From contig JARVKA010000002.1 in NCBI GenBank assembly GCA_029775915.1, forward strand, positions 184,591 through 248,590: a stretch of 64,000 nt of DNA, read 5' to 3'. A program made the translations under genes and the position numbers. This document shows, piece by piece, positions 1-8,962 of this stretch (within the stretch, counting starts at the first letter, position 1; every line of letters begins with the position of its first letter). The notes under the pieces are model-generated. The model worked only from the letters and a program-made list of their open reading frames with translations, did no database searches and was not told where the DNA came from. This DNA comes from Nitrososphaeria archaeon. GTDB lineage: Archaea > Thermoproteota > Nitrososphaeria > Nitrososphaerales > JANXEG01.

Positions 1-9
1 TCAAAAGAT

Positions 10-993
10 ATGAAGCAAAACTTTGTCAAATTAGTGAATAATTTAAAAAAGAATGGATTTATAGCTTTTTTAACCAAGATGAATGAGGAAGTGGTTTTAA
101 TAGCAGGTAAGATAACTGTTACTCGAACTTTCGGAAATCGTGTACCAGTAATTCTCTTTCTCTTAACCTTACTTACCGTAATTATTGATGGGTATATACG
201 CTCCATTAGTTTTCCAAAGTATGAAGGTTGGTTAATGACTTGCTTATATACATTGAGTATTATGGGCATTGTTTTAATACATGAGATGGGGCATAAATTA
301 ACTTCAGCTAAGCATGGGGCAAAATCATCACTCCCATACTTCATTCCAGGAATACCAGGTGTGATTCCTACACTCGGTGCAGTGATTTTATCTTCAGAAC
401 CTCCAGTAAATCGAGATTCTTTATTCGATCTCGGTTTATCAGGTCCATTATCGGGCCTTATAGTATCTATTTTTGTTGCGATAGGTGGTGTATTAACCTC
501 ACCAATTATCACTATTGAAGAGTTTAAACAATTGGTAGAGTCTGGCGTTATAATAGAAGTTAAAACACTCGATATATTCACAGAGTTTTTACTAAGGTTA
601 TTTATAAAACCATCTTCAGGTGCCGGACCGATTTTATCACCATTATTATTTGCCTCATCATTAGGTTTTCTCATAACCTTTCTTAACTTAATGCCAGCAT
701 GGCAACTCGATGGTGGACATATCGCAAGAGCAGCTTTAGGTAAGAGATGGCATAAATTAACAACTTATTTGAGTATTATTGTAATGGGTTTTCTTGGATT
801 TTGGACTATGGCGATACTCTTACTCCTCCTCTCATCTATGCGTGCCGAAACACGACCGCTCGATGATATCTCCCCACTCTCAAAAATCAGAAAGATTGGT
901 TTTTTCCTCACTATTATTTTAGCTGCAGCATTATTTTATTTCACCATATACAATAACCCTATATTCCGCTTACTCATAGCTACTCAAGAGTGA
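10..993 (+). CDS. Site-2 protease family (M50) membrane metalloprotease
   Basis: This is a polytopic membrane protein with the zinc site HEMGH at residues 91-95 and the second M50 motif, NLMPAWQLDGGH, at about 226-237. Together these define the site-2 protease family, which cuts substrates within the membrane. Hydrophobic stretches surround both motifs. The frame is open back to base 1, so the true start may lie outside the window; the first visible ATG is at 10. It converges with the next gene and overlaps its 3' end by 14 bases. The family call is firm; the substrate is unknown. Confidence 0.85.
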   Translation: MKQNFVKLVNNLKKNGFIAFLTKMNEEVVLIAGKITVTRTFGNRVPVILFLLTLLTVIIDGYIRSISFPKYEGWLMTCLYTLSIMGIVLIHEMGHKLTSAKHGAKSSLPYFIPGIPGVIPTLGAVILSSEPPVNRDSLFDLGLSGPLSGLIVSIFVAIGGVLTSPIITIEEFKQLVESGVIIEVKTLDIFTEFLLRLFIKPSSGAGPILSPLLFASSLGFLITFLNLMPAWQLDGGHIARAALGKRWHKLTTYLSIIVMGFLGFWTMAILLLLLSSMRAETRPLDDISPLSKIRKIGFFLTIILAAALFYFTIYNNPIFRLLIATQE

Positions 994-2119
994 GTAATGT
1001 CCAATAACCCTTTGGCACAATATATATCTTAACTCTTGAACCATGAGTATTCAAAATATTATCCAAAGCATCATTAGCTTTACGAGCGGTGCGTAATCCT
1101 AATTTTTCAATATAATAGTGGGGTAAGGTTGAAACGAGTTGAATCTTATATCGTGTTAAAGCCTCTTTTAAATAAATTAAATCCTCTAAACCATCAATAT
1201 ATTCACCTTTTTTAATCATTTCTTCAATATTTAACCTATTTGAAACATATAATTTGAGTGCTTTAGAACCTAGTCCTTGTGAGCATTCAGCAATTAATGC
1301 TATCGATCCTTGATCTTCCAGTCCACCAATTACATTCCATAAGCATTTTATTGAAGATGTTAATGTAAGATCATTATTCAAACCTCCAGGACTAATTATA
1401 ATCGCTTTGGCTGGCTTAGATAAACCCTTTTTTGCAATTTCAAGGAATTTTTGTGAAGCTCGTTTATGAGCATCGTTGATACTCCCGATAAAAATCTCCG
1501 CTATCCCTTCTTGATGAGAGATTAACTCAATAGATAAGAAATTACCAATTCGCTCCGCAATACTATCAGCAAATTTACTCATCTCAGTCTCTAAACCTGG
1601 CTTTGGATAGCTATACAAACTTCTCTTAAAAGCTTCACCAATTAATTGATTATTTAGCATTTTAAGAAGAGTAATTGATCCGCCTTTGAATCCAAAAAGA
1701 GGATCAAATCCAACTTCTGAAATCAAAATCTTTGTGTCAAAATCCATAAAGATTGATGGTGCCTTTACTTCTATACCATTTAATGTACTTTTAATCTCAA
1801 TCATTTCAGTTAAAGTTGAAATTTTTATCGGTTTATTTTCACATAACTTTTTCACATTTGATAAACCTACTTTAGTAGTGAGAATATGCACATTATAGCC
1901 TAAAATATCCAATAATGTTGAAAGTATTGTAAGGGATGGGGTATGGTAACCTTCAATAAGTATTAAAGGCTTTCCATGAATCTCTAACTGCTTTAACCTC
2001 TCAATTAAATCAGTATTATTCATATGAGAATATACTGGTTCTATCACTTCCGCTAAATTCTCTGCTTTCACATTTACAGCGACTTCAACTTGACCGTAGG
2101 GTAACCAAATTTCGGGCAT
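980..2119 (-). CDS. LarA-like (DUF2088) protein
   Basis: The 379-residue protein begins like LarA (YGQVEVAVNVKAENL) and carries the later LarA features: an H-K-R-x-x-Q segment near residue 217, a glycine-rich proline turn (SPGGLNNDLTL), and an EC-x-Q-GLGS stretch. LarA is a nickel-pincer lactate racemase, but many archaeal relatives have unknown substrates, so I name only the family. It stands alone, divergent from the OPRT-like gene at 2228. No lar accessory genes are nearby, which argues against a simple lactate racemase assignment. Confidence 0.55.
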   Translation of the reverse strand: MPEIWLPYGQVEVAVNVKAENLAEVIEPVYSHMNNTDLIERLKQLEIHGKPLILIEGYHTPSLTILSTLLDILGYNVHILTTKVGLSNVKKLCENKPIKISTLTEMIEIKSTLNGIEVKAPSIFMDFDTKILISEVGFDPLFGFKGGSITLLKMLNNQLIGEAFKRSLYSYPKPGLETEMSKFADSIAERIGNFLSIELISHQEGIAEIFIGSINDAHKRASQKFLEIAKKGLSKPAKAIIISPGGLNNDLTLTSSIKCLWNVIGGLEDQGSIALIAECSQGLGSKALKLYVSNRLNIEEMIKKGEYIDGLEDLIYLKEALTRYKIQLVSTLPHYYIEKLGLRTARKANDALDNILNTHGSRVKIYIVPKGYWTLLTLE

Positions 2120-2227
2120 AATTAAGAATATTAATTGTAAATCATTGTATATTCTTTTTTATTATCAACATGAGTAAAATAAGCAATTAAAAAGAATTAT
2201 AAAGTTCTAATTTTTAATGGTTATTGA

Positions 2228-2839
2228 ATGATTGAACAGAGAGAGATATTGGTTAGAGATTTGGGTAGAATTTTAGCCAAAATTGGTGCCCTTCAATTTG
2301 GTGCTTTTACCCTTCCCAATGGAGAACTTAGTCCATATTACATTGATTTTAAAGTTGTACCCAGTTTTCCCAGTGCATTTCAAAAGGTGATAGATGCTTA
2401 TATAGGGTTAATTAAAAATTCGATTGGCTTGAGTAATTTAGATGCTTTATGTGGAATCTCTATCACGAGTTTGCCATACGCTTCTACAATCGCTTATTGT
2501 GTTAAGAAGCCTTTAATTTACATAAAAGGGGTTGATGAAGTTAAAAAGAGTATTGAAGGATTTATCACTCCAGGATGGAAGGTTGTAATTTTGGAGAATT
2601 TTATTAGAACAGGTACTTCATTTATTAGAGCTGCAGAGATTGTAAGAAGTGAAAGTGGTATTGTGGAGAATGCGATTGTTTTAGTGGATGGATTAGAAGG
2701 TGGGAAGAACCGTCTTGATAAAGCTGGTATTAAATTACATTCTTTAACAAATATTAAAGAAATCGCATTTTTACTTCATGATATGAATGTAATAAACGAT
2801 CAACAATTGAAAGTTATTTATAAAAGGATTAAGTGGTAA
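2228..2839 (+). CDS. Degenerate orotate phosphoribosyltransferase paralogue
   Basis: The 203-residue protein aligns by eye with PyrE throughout. It has the G-x-x-SPYYIDFK substrate segment at about 32-42 and the Rossmann-like PRTase core. The PRPP-binding loop, normally an acidic pair followed by a T-T/A-G motif, reads ILENFIRTGTS at 121-131. The two aspartates are replaced by Glu123 and Asn124. The flexible catalytic loop also lacks the usual basic run. It is probably catalytically impaired, or acts as a partner or regulatory subunit; OPRT active sites are built from two subunits. It lies 60 bases upstream of pyrB on the same strand. Confidence 0.75.
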   Translation: MIEQREILVRDLGRILAKIGALQFGAFTLPNGELSPYYIDFKVVPSFPSAFQKVIDAYIGLIKNSIGLSNLDALCGISITSLPYASTIAYCVKKPLIYIKGVDEVKKSIEGFITPGWKVVILENFIRTGTSFIRAAEIVRSESGIVENAIVLVDGLEGGKNRLDKAGIKLHSLTNIKEIAFLLHDMNVINDQQLKVIYKRIKW

Positions 2840-2899
2840 TTCACAAATTCTCACTTAATCCTTTTATATTTTGAAAATTATAAAGATTTTGATTAGATT

Positions 2900-3820
2900 A
2901 TGAGCTTAAAAGGTAGGGATGTAATCTCTATAAAGGATTTTTCGAGAGATGAGTTAGATTTAATCTTTAAAGTGGCTGATGAAATGGAGCAATATACTAA
3001 TAAAACTCTACCTATTTTGAGTGATAAAATTGTTGCAATGCTTTTCTTCGAACCTAGTACGAGAACGAGATTAAGTTTTGAAACGAGTGTGCTTAGACTT
3101 GGTGGTAAATGTATAGGTTTTTCTGAACCATCTATTTCATCAATAGCAAAGGGTGAAACTCTTGCTGATACAATAAGAATGGTTGATGGATACGCAGATT
3201 TAATAGTAATAAGGCATCCACTAGATGGTGCAGCCAGATACGCTGCTGAAATTGCTGAATCACCCATTATTAATGGTGGCGATGGCTCTACTCATCATCC
3301 AACCCAAGCTATGCTCGATTTATACACAATTAGGAAAAAATTTGGAGGAATTGATGGTCTTCATATAGCTATAATGGGCGATCTTGCACATGCTAGAGCT
3401 TCGGCATCTTTTGCTTATGGTCTTTCAAAATATAATGTAAAATTAACTCTAATATCACCACCTCAATTGAGGATGAGAAGAGAGGTTGTTGATTATTTGA
3501 AGGAAAAGTTACCAAATGTGAACGAAATTGAGCGATTAAGTGATGTAATAAAAGATGTGGATGTAATATATATCACGAGGGTTCAAAAGGAGAGATTTGC
3601 CAATCTTGAAGAGTATGAGAAGATTAAAGATTTATACCGACTCGATTGTGAAGCTGTGAAAAACGCTAAGGAAAGTATGGTGATTTTACACCCACTCCCG
3701 AGAGTTACAGAATTATCGCCCGAATTGGATAATACACCTCATGCGTTATACTTCCAACAAGCGAGAAATGGTATACCAGTTAGAATGGCATTAATCTCCC
3801 TTATAATGGGTGTTAAGTGA
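2900..3820 (+). CDS. pyrB: Aspartate carbamoyltransferase catalytic subunit
   Basis: The protein catalyses condensation of carbamoyl phosphate with aspartate, the committed step of pyrimidine synthesis. The carbamoyl-phosphate motif FFEPSTRTRLSFE lies at about residues 49-61, and the HPTQAMLDL and HPLPR motifs follow at the expected places. The length of 306 residues is normal. The gene overlaps the next one, a shortened pyrI, by a GTGA junction, so the two are probably translationally coupled. Confidence 0.97.
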   Translation: MSLKGRDVISIKDFSRDELDLIFKVADEMEQYTNKTLPILSDKIVAMLFFEPSTRTRLSFETSVLRLGGKCIGFSEPSISSIAKGETLADTIRMVDGYADLIVIRHPLDGAARYAAEIAESPIINGGDGSTHHPTQAMLDLYTIRKKFGGIDGLHIAIMGDLAHARASASFAYGLSKYNVKLTLISPPQLRMRREVVDYLKEKLPNVNEIERLSDVIKDVDVIYITRVQKERFANLEEYEKIKDLYRLDCEAVKNAKESMVILHPLPRVTELSPELDNTPHALYFQQARNGIPVRMALISLIMGVK

Positions 3821-4014
3821 AGATGAGAATCGATTTGGAATCTATCTTAAAAAAGTTATTGAAATGCAATAATCTCAATTGTATAACGAATCAACCTAGA
3901 GAAGAAGCTAAAGCTAAGTTTCAAATTAAATCTGTTGAACCTATTATACTACAATGCTACTATTGTGAGAGATACCTCACTGAGAATGAAATATTGAAAC
4001 AACTCGATAAATAA
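3817..4014 (+). CDS. pyrI: PyrI reduced to its zinc domain
   Basis: This 65-residue protein matches only the C-terminal zinc domain of the aspartate carbamoyltransferase regulatory chain. Cysteines 17, 22, 47 and 50 form the C-x4-C-x24-C-x2-C site that binds zinc and contacts PyrB. The usual N-terminal domain of about 95 residues, which binds nucleotide effectors, is absent, and there is no room for it because the gene starts within the pyrB stop. The GTG start follows from this overlap; ATG at 3823 is an alternative. I infer a structural cap for PyrB without allosteric control. Confidence 0.85.
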   Translation: MKMRIDLESILKKLLKCNNLNCITNQPREEAKAKFQIKSVEPIILQCYYCERYLTENEILKQLDK

Positions 4015-4029
4015 GCGTAATAAATATAT

Positions 4030-4599
4030 TTAATAGGGTATGCGAGCTAAGATTTCATTCAACTTTAAGTAATAATGTAGATTTATTCCTTGCTCACTAA
4101 GTACTTTATCAGCTCCTTGCTCTCGATCCACAAGTACTACCGCATCTTTAACCACACCGCCCAAAGCGCGCAAAATACTTGCAACACAAAGCAATGTGAC
4201 ACCAGATGCAGACACATCATCAAGTATTACAATTCTATCTCCTTTTTTAATACGACCGTATATAGGGGTGCGTAAACTACCTTCTTTCTCAATCTTCTCC
4301 ATAAGTATATAGGGAACGTTTAATCTAACACTCGTTCCAGCTGCGAATGGAATTGCTGAATAAGCTACACCAGTTAATGCATCAAGCTCAATTATTTCAT
4401 TTTTAATCAAATCTGCATATGCTGCACATACTTCTGCAAAATCATTTGGATGTGAAGGGACTAATCGAAAATCGAGATAATATTCAGTTGAGTGGCCTAA
4501 ATGTAAAGCAAAATTTCCTTTCTTCACAATCTGCCTTTCAACGATTATTGATAAAAGTTTCTCAGCGTGGGTTTTCTTAATCTTTAACCACTCACTCAT
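4030..4599 (-). CDS. Orotate phosphoribosyltransferase-like PRTase, second paralogue
   Basis: The 189-residue protein has an intact PRPP-binding loop (IVILDDVSASGVT, near residue 125) and the EYYLDFRLVPSHP substrate segment of OPRT. The flexible loop (MEKIEKEGSLRTP) departs from the usual lysine-rich sequence. Its ATG overlaps the TGA of the upstream OPRT gene, so the two are co-translated. It could be a second active OPRT, a subunit of a mixed dimer, or a salvage PRTase with another base; sequence alone does not decide. Confidence 0.75.
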   Translation of the reverse strand: MSEWLKIKKTHAEKLLSIIVERQIVKKGNFALHLGHSTEYYLDFRLVPSHPNDFAEVCAAYADLIKNEIIELDALTGVAYSAIPFAAGTSVRLNVPYILMEKIEKEGSLRTPIYGRIKKGDRIVILDDVSASGVTLLCVASILRALGGVVKDAVVLVDREQGADKVLSEQGINLHYYLKLNEILARIPY

Positions 4600-5267
4600 T
4601 TTAATCCTCCCTTACGATGCTTCATAACATACCTTATGACCTCATCATATTTTTCTTGATTAATCAAATTTAAATTCTTTAAGTATGTGAATAAATCGCC
4701 TATTTTCATGAGGTAATGTAAGGTTATATTTTCTTTTGCCAAATTCTCCTCACCACCTTCATCCCTATCGATAAGAACAACAAGGTGATTTACTATACCG
4801 CCATGCTCTCTTAAAACTCTAATTTGCTCTAATGCACTATGCCCCGTAGTCACAACATCATCAACAACGACTACATGATCCCCAACTTCTATAATACCTT
4901 CAACAATCTTCTCAAGACCATACTTCTTCTCTTGCTTACGCACATATAAAAGAGGTAATGGTATGATTTGGCTTACAAGTGTGGCTATCGGTAAACCAGC
5001 TGTTGGTATGCCTGCTATTCGATGAATTTCTTCTTTATTCCTAATTTCATTATTTATTATTTCTACATATAGTTCAACCAATCTTTTGAGAATAATAGGA
5101 TAGGATGGCAAAATTCGAAGATCTATATAGTATGGACTCTCTCTACCAGAACTTAAAATAAAATTACCAAATCTTATTGCACCTACTTTATGAAGGAGAA
5201 GCGCTGCTTCCTTAGCCAATATAGACTTCTTCTCTAACCATATGATATCATAGGGTATAGAGAGCAA
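4596..5267 (-). CDS. pyrE: Orotate phosphoribosyltransferase, canonical copy
   Basis: Of the three paralogues here this one has all OPRT hallmarks: the SSGRESPYYIDLRILPS segment near residue 40, a basic flexible loop (VRKQEKKYG), and the PRPP loop VVVVDDVVTTGHS near 133. It is the best candidate for conversion of orotate to OMP. The start is TTG at 5267, supported by a TATA-like element about 33 bases upstream. The N-terminal 15 residues are not typical of the family, so an internal start is possible. It is followed directly by a second OPRT-like gene. Confidence 0.88.
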   Translation of the reverse strand: MLSIPYDIIWLEKKSILAKEAALLLHKVGAIRFGNFILSSGRESPYYIDLRILPSYPIILKRLVELYVEIINNEIRNKEEIHRIAGIPTAGLPIATLVSQIIPLPLLYVRKQEKKYGLEKIVEGIIEVGDHVVVVDDVVTTGHSALEQIRVLREHGGIVNHLVVLIDRDEGGEENLAKENITLHYLMKIGDLFTYLKNLNLINQEKYDEVIRYVMKHRKGGLK

Positions 5268-5296
5268 AAACCCACCATTTAATTTCTAAATAGGGG

Positions 5297-5304
5297 TATA
5301 AAAG
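5297..5304 (-). promoter_or_regulatory. TATA-like element for the pyrE pair
   Basis: On the minus strand the sequence CTTTTATA lies about 33 bases before the TTG start of pyrE, which would place transcription a few bases upstream of the start codon. This is the usual short-leader arrangement of archaea. It is position-based evidence only. Confidence 0.4.
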
Positions 5305-5470
5305 AATTAAAATAAAAAAAGATAAAGTTGATAACAAATATCAAATCGATTAACCTACATTATCTTAATGATCAATACTTTAATCACAATTATGCTATTT
5401 GAAAATACCATAAAATATTTAAATCAATCTTGAAGAAGCTATAATAGACTAATGGTAGGTTGTGTAAAAA

Positions 5471-5932
5471 ATGAAGAAAATTGACGATATTGATATGAAG
5501 ATTTTAGCTGAACTTATCCAAGATGCTAATTTATCCATTCCGAAGCTTAGTAAGAAAATTAATGTTAATGCCTCAGTTATATATAGCAGAATAAAAAGAT
5601 TGATAAAGAGGAATTTGATTAAGAGATTCACTGTTGAAGTTAATGAAGAGGCATTAGGTTTGACAGTCTCTGCCATTATAGGCATTAATATTGAGCAAAG
5701 ATTGAGGGATGAAATCTTAAAAGAACTTCTCAGCTTGAATGAAGTAAGAGTTATTTCTGAAGTTACTGGGCGTTATGATTTATTAGTTGAAGTAAAAACG
5801 AGATCTCTTGATGAGTTACATCAATTAGTCTCAGAAAATATAGGAAGAATAAATGGTATTGTGCGAACGGAAACATTTATGGAGATGAAAAGAAATCAAA
5901 GAACACCTCAATACACAATTCCTATTACTTAA
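5471..5932 (+). CDS. Lrp/AsnC family transcriptional regulator
   Basis: The 153-residue protein has an N-terminal winged helix-turn-helix (IDDIDMKILAELIQDAN onward, residues 4-60) and a C-terminal RAM/Lrp ligand domain with the typical VTGRYDLLVEV strand near residue 100. Such regulators control amino-acid or central metabolism in response to small molecules. It lies 24 bases upstream of the AlaX-like gene on the same strand; whether it regulates that gene or the pyr genes is unknown. A TATA-like run at 5410-5424 precedes it. Confidence 0.9.
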   Translation: MKKIDDIDMKILAELIQDANLSIPKLSKKINVNASVIYSRIKRLIKRNLIKRFTVEVNEEALGLTVSAIIGINIEQRLRDEILKELLSLNEVRVISEVTGRYDLLVEVKTRSLDELHQLVSENIGRINGIVRTETFMEMKRNQRTPQYTIPIT

Positions 5933-5956
5933 TTTATAGCTTATTTTGTATCACTT

Positions 5957-6892
5957 ATGGGATCGGAACATACCGCTGAACACATCTTTGTTGGTAGTTT
6001 AAGTAAATTATTACCAAATGTTAAGGTTAAGAAAGTTGAGCATACTGATAAAGGAAATTTCATTTATTTAATATGTGATAAATTAAATTGGCAAGTTGTT
6101 CGAGAGGCTGAGCAAATTACCAATAGGATAATTTCTGAGGGAAGAAATGTAAAAGAACATTTATTTAACACATTGGATGAAGCGAAAAAGATTTTTCCAA
6201 CACTTCGAGCATATGAAGAAAGAATCTCAGGTAAAGTTAGAGTAATAGAGATTGATGGTTATGATTATTCAGCATGTAATAAAGAGCATGCATCCAACAC
6301 TAAAGAATGTGATTTTTTCTTAATTACTGGACTCTCTAAAGCACATAATGGAACTTACCAAATAAAATTTGAGGTTGGTGAAAGAGCGAAGGCAAAAGCT
6401 CTTGAAATCTCTAAGGTATGTATGGAGACTGCTGAAATTCTTGGAGCTACTTATGAGACTTTAACAAAAACCGCTTTGAATATTAGTAATGAATTGATAG
6501 ATTTGAAAAAGAGATTGAGAGCTTTAACGATTGAAAAGATTGATAAAATCAATTTTATTGAAAAAGAAGGTGTGAAATTTTATCATCAAATCTTTGAAGG
6601 TTTGGATAGAAAAATTTTGATGGAAAAAGTTGGTGAATTAATTAAAGCTGGGAAAGTGATAGTATTAATTGGAAATAAAGAGGATCGAGGGATGTTTATC
6701 CTTGCACGGAGTAGTGATTTAAATATAGATTGTGTTAAAATACTTCAAGAAGTTTTAATGAAGTTCGGAGGTCGGGGTGGTGGTAAATCTGAGTATGCAT
6801 TTGGAAGTGTTGATATAGATAAATTTGAAAAAACTTTCACATATATGGAATCTTTTATTATTAATTGGATTGAATCAATTAGTAAAATTTAA
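5957..6892 (+). CDS. alaX: AlaX-type alanyl-tRNA editing protein with DHHA1 domain
   Basis: The protein looks like the C-terminal half of alanyl-tRNA synthetase on its own. It has the editing-site motif HTAEH at residues 5-9, a CNKEH zinc motif near 111-115, a coiled-coil linker (about 165-200), and a C-terminal DHHA1 domain with the GGRGGGKSEYAFG glycine motif. These proteins hydrolyse mischarged Ser- or Gly-tRNA(Ala). The N-terminal beta-barrel of AlaX-L proteins is missing, so this is an AlaX-M-like core plus DHHA1. The ATG at 5957 is the natural start. Confidence 0.85.
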   Translation: MGSEHTAEHIFVGSLSKLLPNVKVKKVEHTDKGNFIYLICDKLNWQVVREAEQITNRIISEGRNVKEHLFNTLDEAKKIFPTLRAYEERISGKVRVIEIDGYDYSACNKEHASNTKECDFFLITGLSKAHNGTYQIKFEVGERAKAKALEISKVCMETAEILGATYETLTKTALNISNELIDLKKRLRALTIEKIDKINFIEKEGVKFYHQIFEGLDRKILMEKVGELIKAGKVIVLIGNKEDRGMFILARSSDLNIDCVKILQEVLMKFGGRGGGKSEYAFGSVDIDKFEKTFTYMESFIINWIESISKI

Positions 6893-6921
6893 AAAATAGC
6901 TATATTTATCAATTAAAAGTT

Positions 6922-8142
6922 TTGCCAACTTGGAGTTATGAAGCTTTAAAGAGAGTTATTAGTTTAATCACAGTTGCATCAACACATATGATAAATCATG
7001 CTTATCTTCAAATTCACTTAGCCTTATTACCAGTATTCATGATTGAGTTTAACCTTGAATTATCTACAATTGGTATGATAGTTTCAATAGCTACTTTATG
7101 CCAAGTATTAGCTACCATTCCTGGTGGTATAATTGCTGATAAACTAGGATCTGTTAAAGTAATACTTCTAAGCTTTCTTTTAACTTTAATTGGTGCATTA
7201 ATGATGAGCCAAACCTTTAATTTATATATGTTAATTTTTGGCATCTCTATTATAACTCTTTCAACTGCGATTTATCATCCACCAGCGTATAGCTTAGTTA
7301 GCAGATTAGTAGCACCAAATAGTCGAGGAAAAGCCTTAGGTATCCATGGTGGAGCGGGAGATATAGGTCTTGCACTCGGCCCAATTACTGCTGGTATTTT
7401 ACTTTCATCTTATGGTTGGCGTTTTGTATATTTAGTATGGCTAATACCCATGTTACTTAGCACACTCATACTTTTAAGAGTAAAGCCTAGCACATATAGT
7501 GTTGAAAAAGAATTTACCGTTATTAATAAAAAGAGCACATTCATTACCATTACTAGTGATTTTTTAACTTTAGCGCTTATTACATACTTACTTATAATCG
7601 CTTTGAGAGCTGTCGGGATGCAAACGGTTTCAACAATCTTATCCGCTTTTCTCGTATTTGGAAGAAAAATACCTAAGGATACAGCTAGCATCTTATTCGG
7701 ATTGATGCCACTTATGGGCGGTATAACCGCTCCAATAGGCGGTTATTTTACTGATAAAATTGGCGCAAAAAGATTATTTGCTTTTTCATTATTCATCACA
7801 CCCCTTACCCTTCTTGGACTTATTTACTCAAATTCCATTATACTTATTATTACCTTTATCTTACTTTACGGAGCTTCCAATTATACAGCAATGGCTGCAA
7901 CCGCCTCTCTACTTGCTCAACTCACCCCTATAAGAAGGAGAGGAATTGGTTACGCACTATTTTTCTTACCGAGTTACGTTGCAAATACAATCGCTCCAGC
8001 TATCGCTGGTTATGTGGGACAAAATTATGGTTTGGAGAATACATTCTTTATAGCAATATCATCTTATTTAATAGGATTAATACTTCTTCTAACTATTATG
8101 CCTAAAGGTTATTACAAGACTCGTAGAGAAACTAGTGATTAA
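6922..8142 (+). CDS. MFS family transporter
   Basis: A 406-residue membrane protein with about twelve hydrophobic segments and the major-facilitator loop motif GGIIADKLG near residue 70, repeated in the second half as GGYFTDKIGAKR. The start is TTG at 6922; an ATG at 6988 is within the first helix and less likely. It lies 29 bases after the AlaX gene on the same strand. The substrate cannot be read from the sequence. Confidence 0.85.
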   Translation: MPTWSYEALKRVISLITVASTHMINHAYLQIHLALLPVFMIEFNLELSTIGMIVSIATLCQVLATIPGGIIADKLGSVKVILLSFLLTLIGALMMSQTFNLYMLIFGISIITLSTAIYHPPAYSLVSRLVAPNSRGKALGIHGGAGDIGLALGPITAGILLSSYGWRFVYLVWLIPMLLSTLILLRVKPSTYSVEKEFTVINKKSTFITITSDFLTLALITYLLIIALRAVGMQTVSTILSAFLVFGRKIPKDTASILFGLMPLMGGITAPIGGYFTDKIGAKRLFAFSLFITPLTLLGLIYSNSIILIITFILLYGASNYTAMAATASLLAQLTPIRRRGIGYALFFLPSYVANTIAPAIAGYVGQNYGLENTFFIAISSYLIGLILLLTIMPKGYYKTRRETSD

Positions 8143-8171
8143 CTCTAATCTATTTCATATTGAAATGAAGA

Positions 8172-8342
8172 TTAAATCGCCTTTAATTGCTTTACAACTG
8201 GGGGTCTTGATTTTTTTAAAACTCGATATCCACAAATGCACTTAATTTCAGGCAATTGAGCCAACTCCTCAGCAGATACTTTAGTGCCACATCTCACACA
8301 CTCATAAATTACTCCACCAAAAGATTTACTAGAGTCTTCCAT
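8172..8342 (-). CDS. rpo12: RNA polymerase subunit Rpo12 (RpoP)
   Basis: A 56-residue zinc-ribbon protein: a first knuckle YECVRCG at residues 13-19, a second knuckle IKCICGYRVLKK, and the conserved tail RPPVVKQLKAI. This tail identifies Rpo12, which sits between Rpo3 and the large subunits in archaeal RNA polymerase. The second knuckle is C-x-C rather than the common C-x2-C. The gene follows the replication operon on the same strand after a gap of 58 bases. Confidence 0.92.
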   Translation of the reverse strand: MEDSSKSFGGVIYECVRCGTKVSAEELAQLPEIKCICGYRVLKKSRPPVVKQLKAI

Positions 8343-8400
8343 TTTTGATAACCAACTTTACCTAATAAATTAATCAATATAAGAGTTTCCATATCCCAAA

Positions 8401-8961
8401 TTATTCTATATCCCAAAGTTCTACCGCTAAACCACGCTTTATAAGAAACCACGCATTATCTGATGGTAAAACTGCCACATCCTCTTTTTGGAATGGACCA
8501 TACTTTGCGAGATCGGTACCTACCATTGGTGGTGATGGTTGTAAAAATCTAACTACAGTATATTTTGATGCCATTTTCTCCATTATAGATTCTAAAATTG
8601 ATGGTTGACCATTCCAAATCGCTCTCTTTATCTTATCATACCTCTTTAATGAGAGATTTATTGACTCACTTATGTATTTTTCTTCAGGAGTTAAATAAGA
8701 ATACTCAACTTCACCTATGGAGCGAGTTATCTTGCTTATCCTTAGCTCCAAAAGCCTCTCCACTAAATCCATAATTAATTCTCTTTCTTTCGCCATTAAT
8801 CTGCTAATTACATCGCGATCCTCTCGCTCAGCATCGACTTTAATCTTTTTTATATATGCAGCTACATCTTTATACAAATCTCTACGAATCTTCATTAACC
8901 TTTCAGTCTTTAACTCCTCATCTAATAATTTGTAAAGCTCATTAAGAATGGATTCAGCCAC
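8401..8961 (-). CDS. GINS complex subunit (Gins51-like)
   Basis: The 186-residue protein has a helical A domain (about 1-125) and a C-terminal beta-rich B domain with the signature VRFLQPSP, YGPFQKEDVAVLP and IKRGLAVEL. The A-then-B order is that of Gins51/Sld5-type subunits. GINS joins MCM and Cdc45/GAN in the archaeal replicative helicase. It starts one base after the priS stop, in a priL-priS-gins operon, which agrees with the role. Confidence 0.9.
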   Translation of the reverse strand: MAESILNELYKLLDEELKTERLMKIRRDLYKDVAAYIKKIKVDAEREDRDVISRLMAKERELIMDLVERLLELRISKITRSIGEVEYSYLTPEEKYISESINLSLKRYDKIKRAIWNGQPSILESIMEKMASKYTVVRFLQPSPPMVGTDLAKYGPFQKEDVAVLPSDNAWFLIKRGLAVELWDIE

Positions 8962-8962
8962 T

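Noticed and set aside
2893..3267. Long open frame on the strand opposite pyrB
   Set aside because: It is a shadow of the strongly conserved pyrB coding frame, with no ribosome-binding site or family features.
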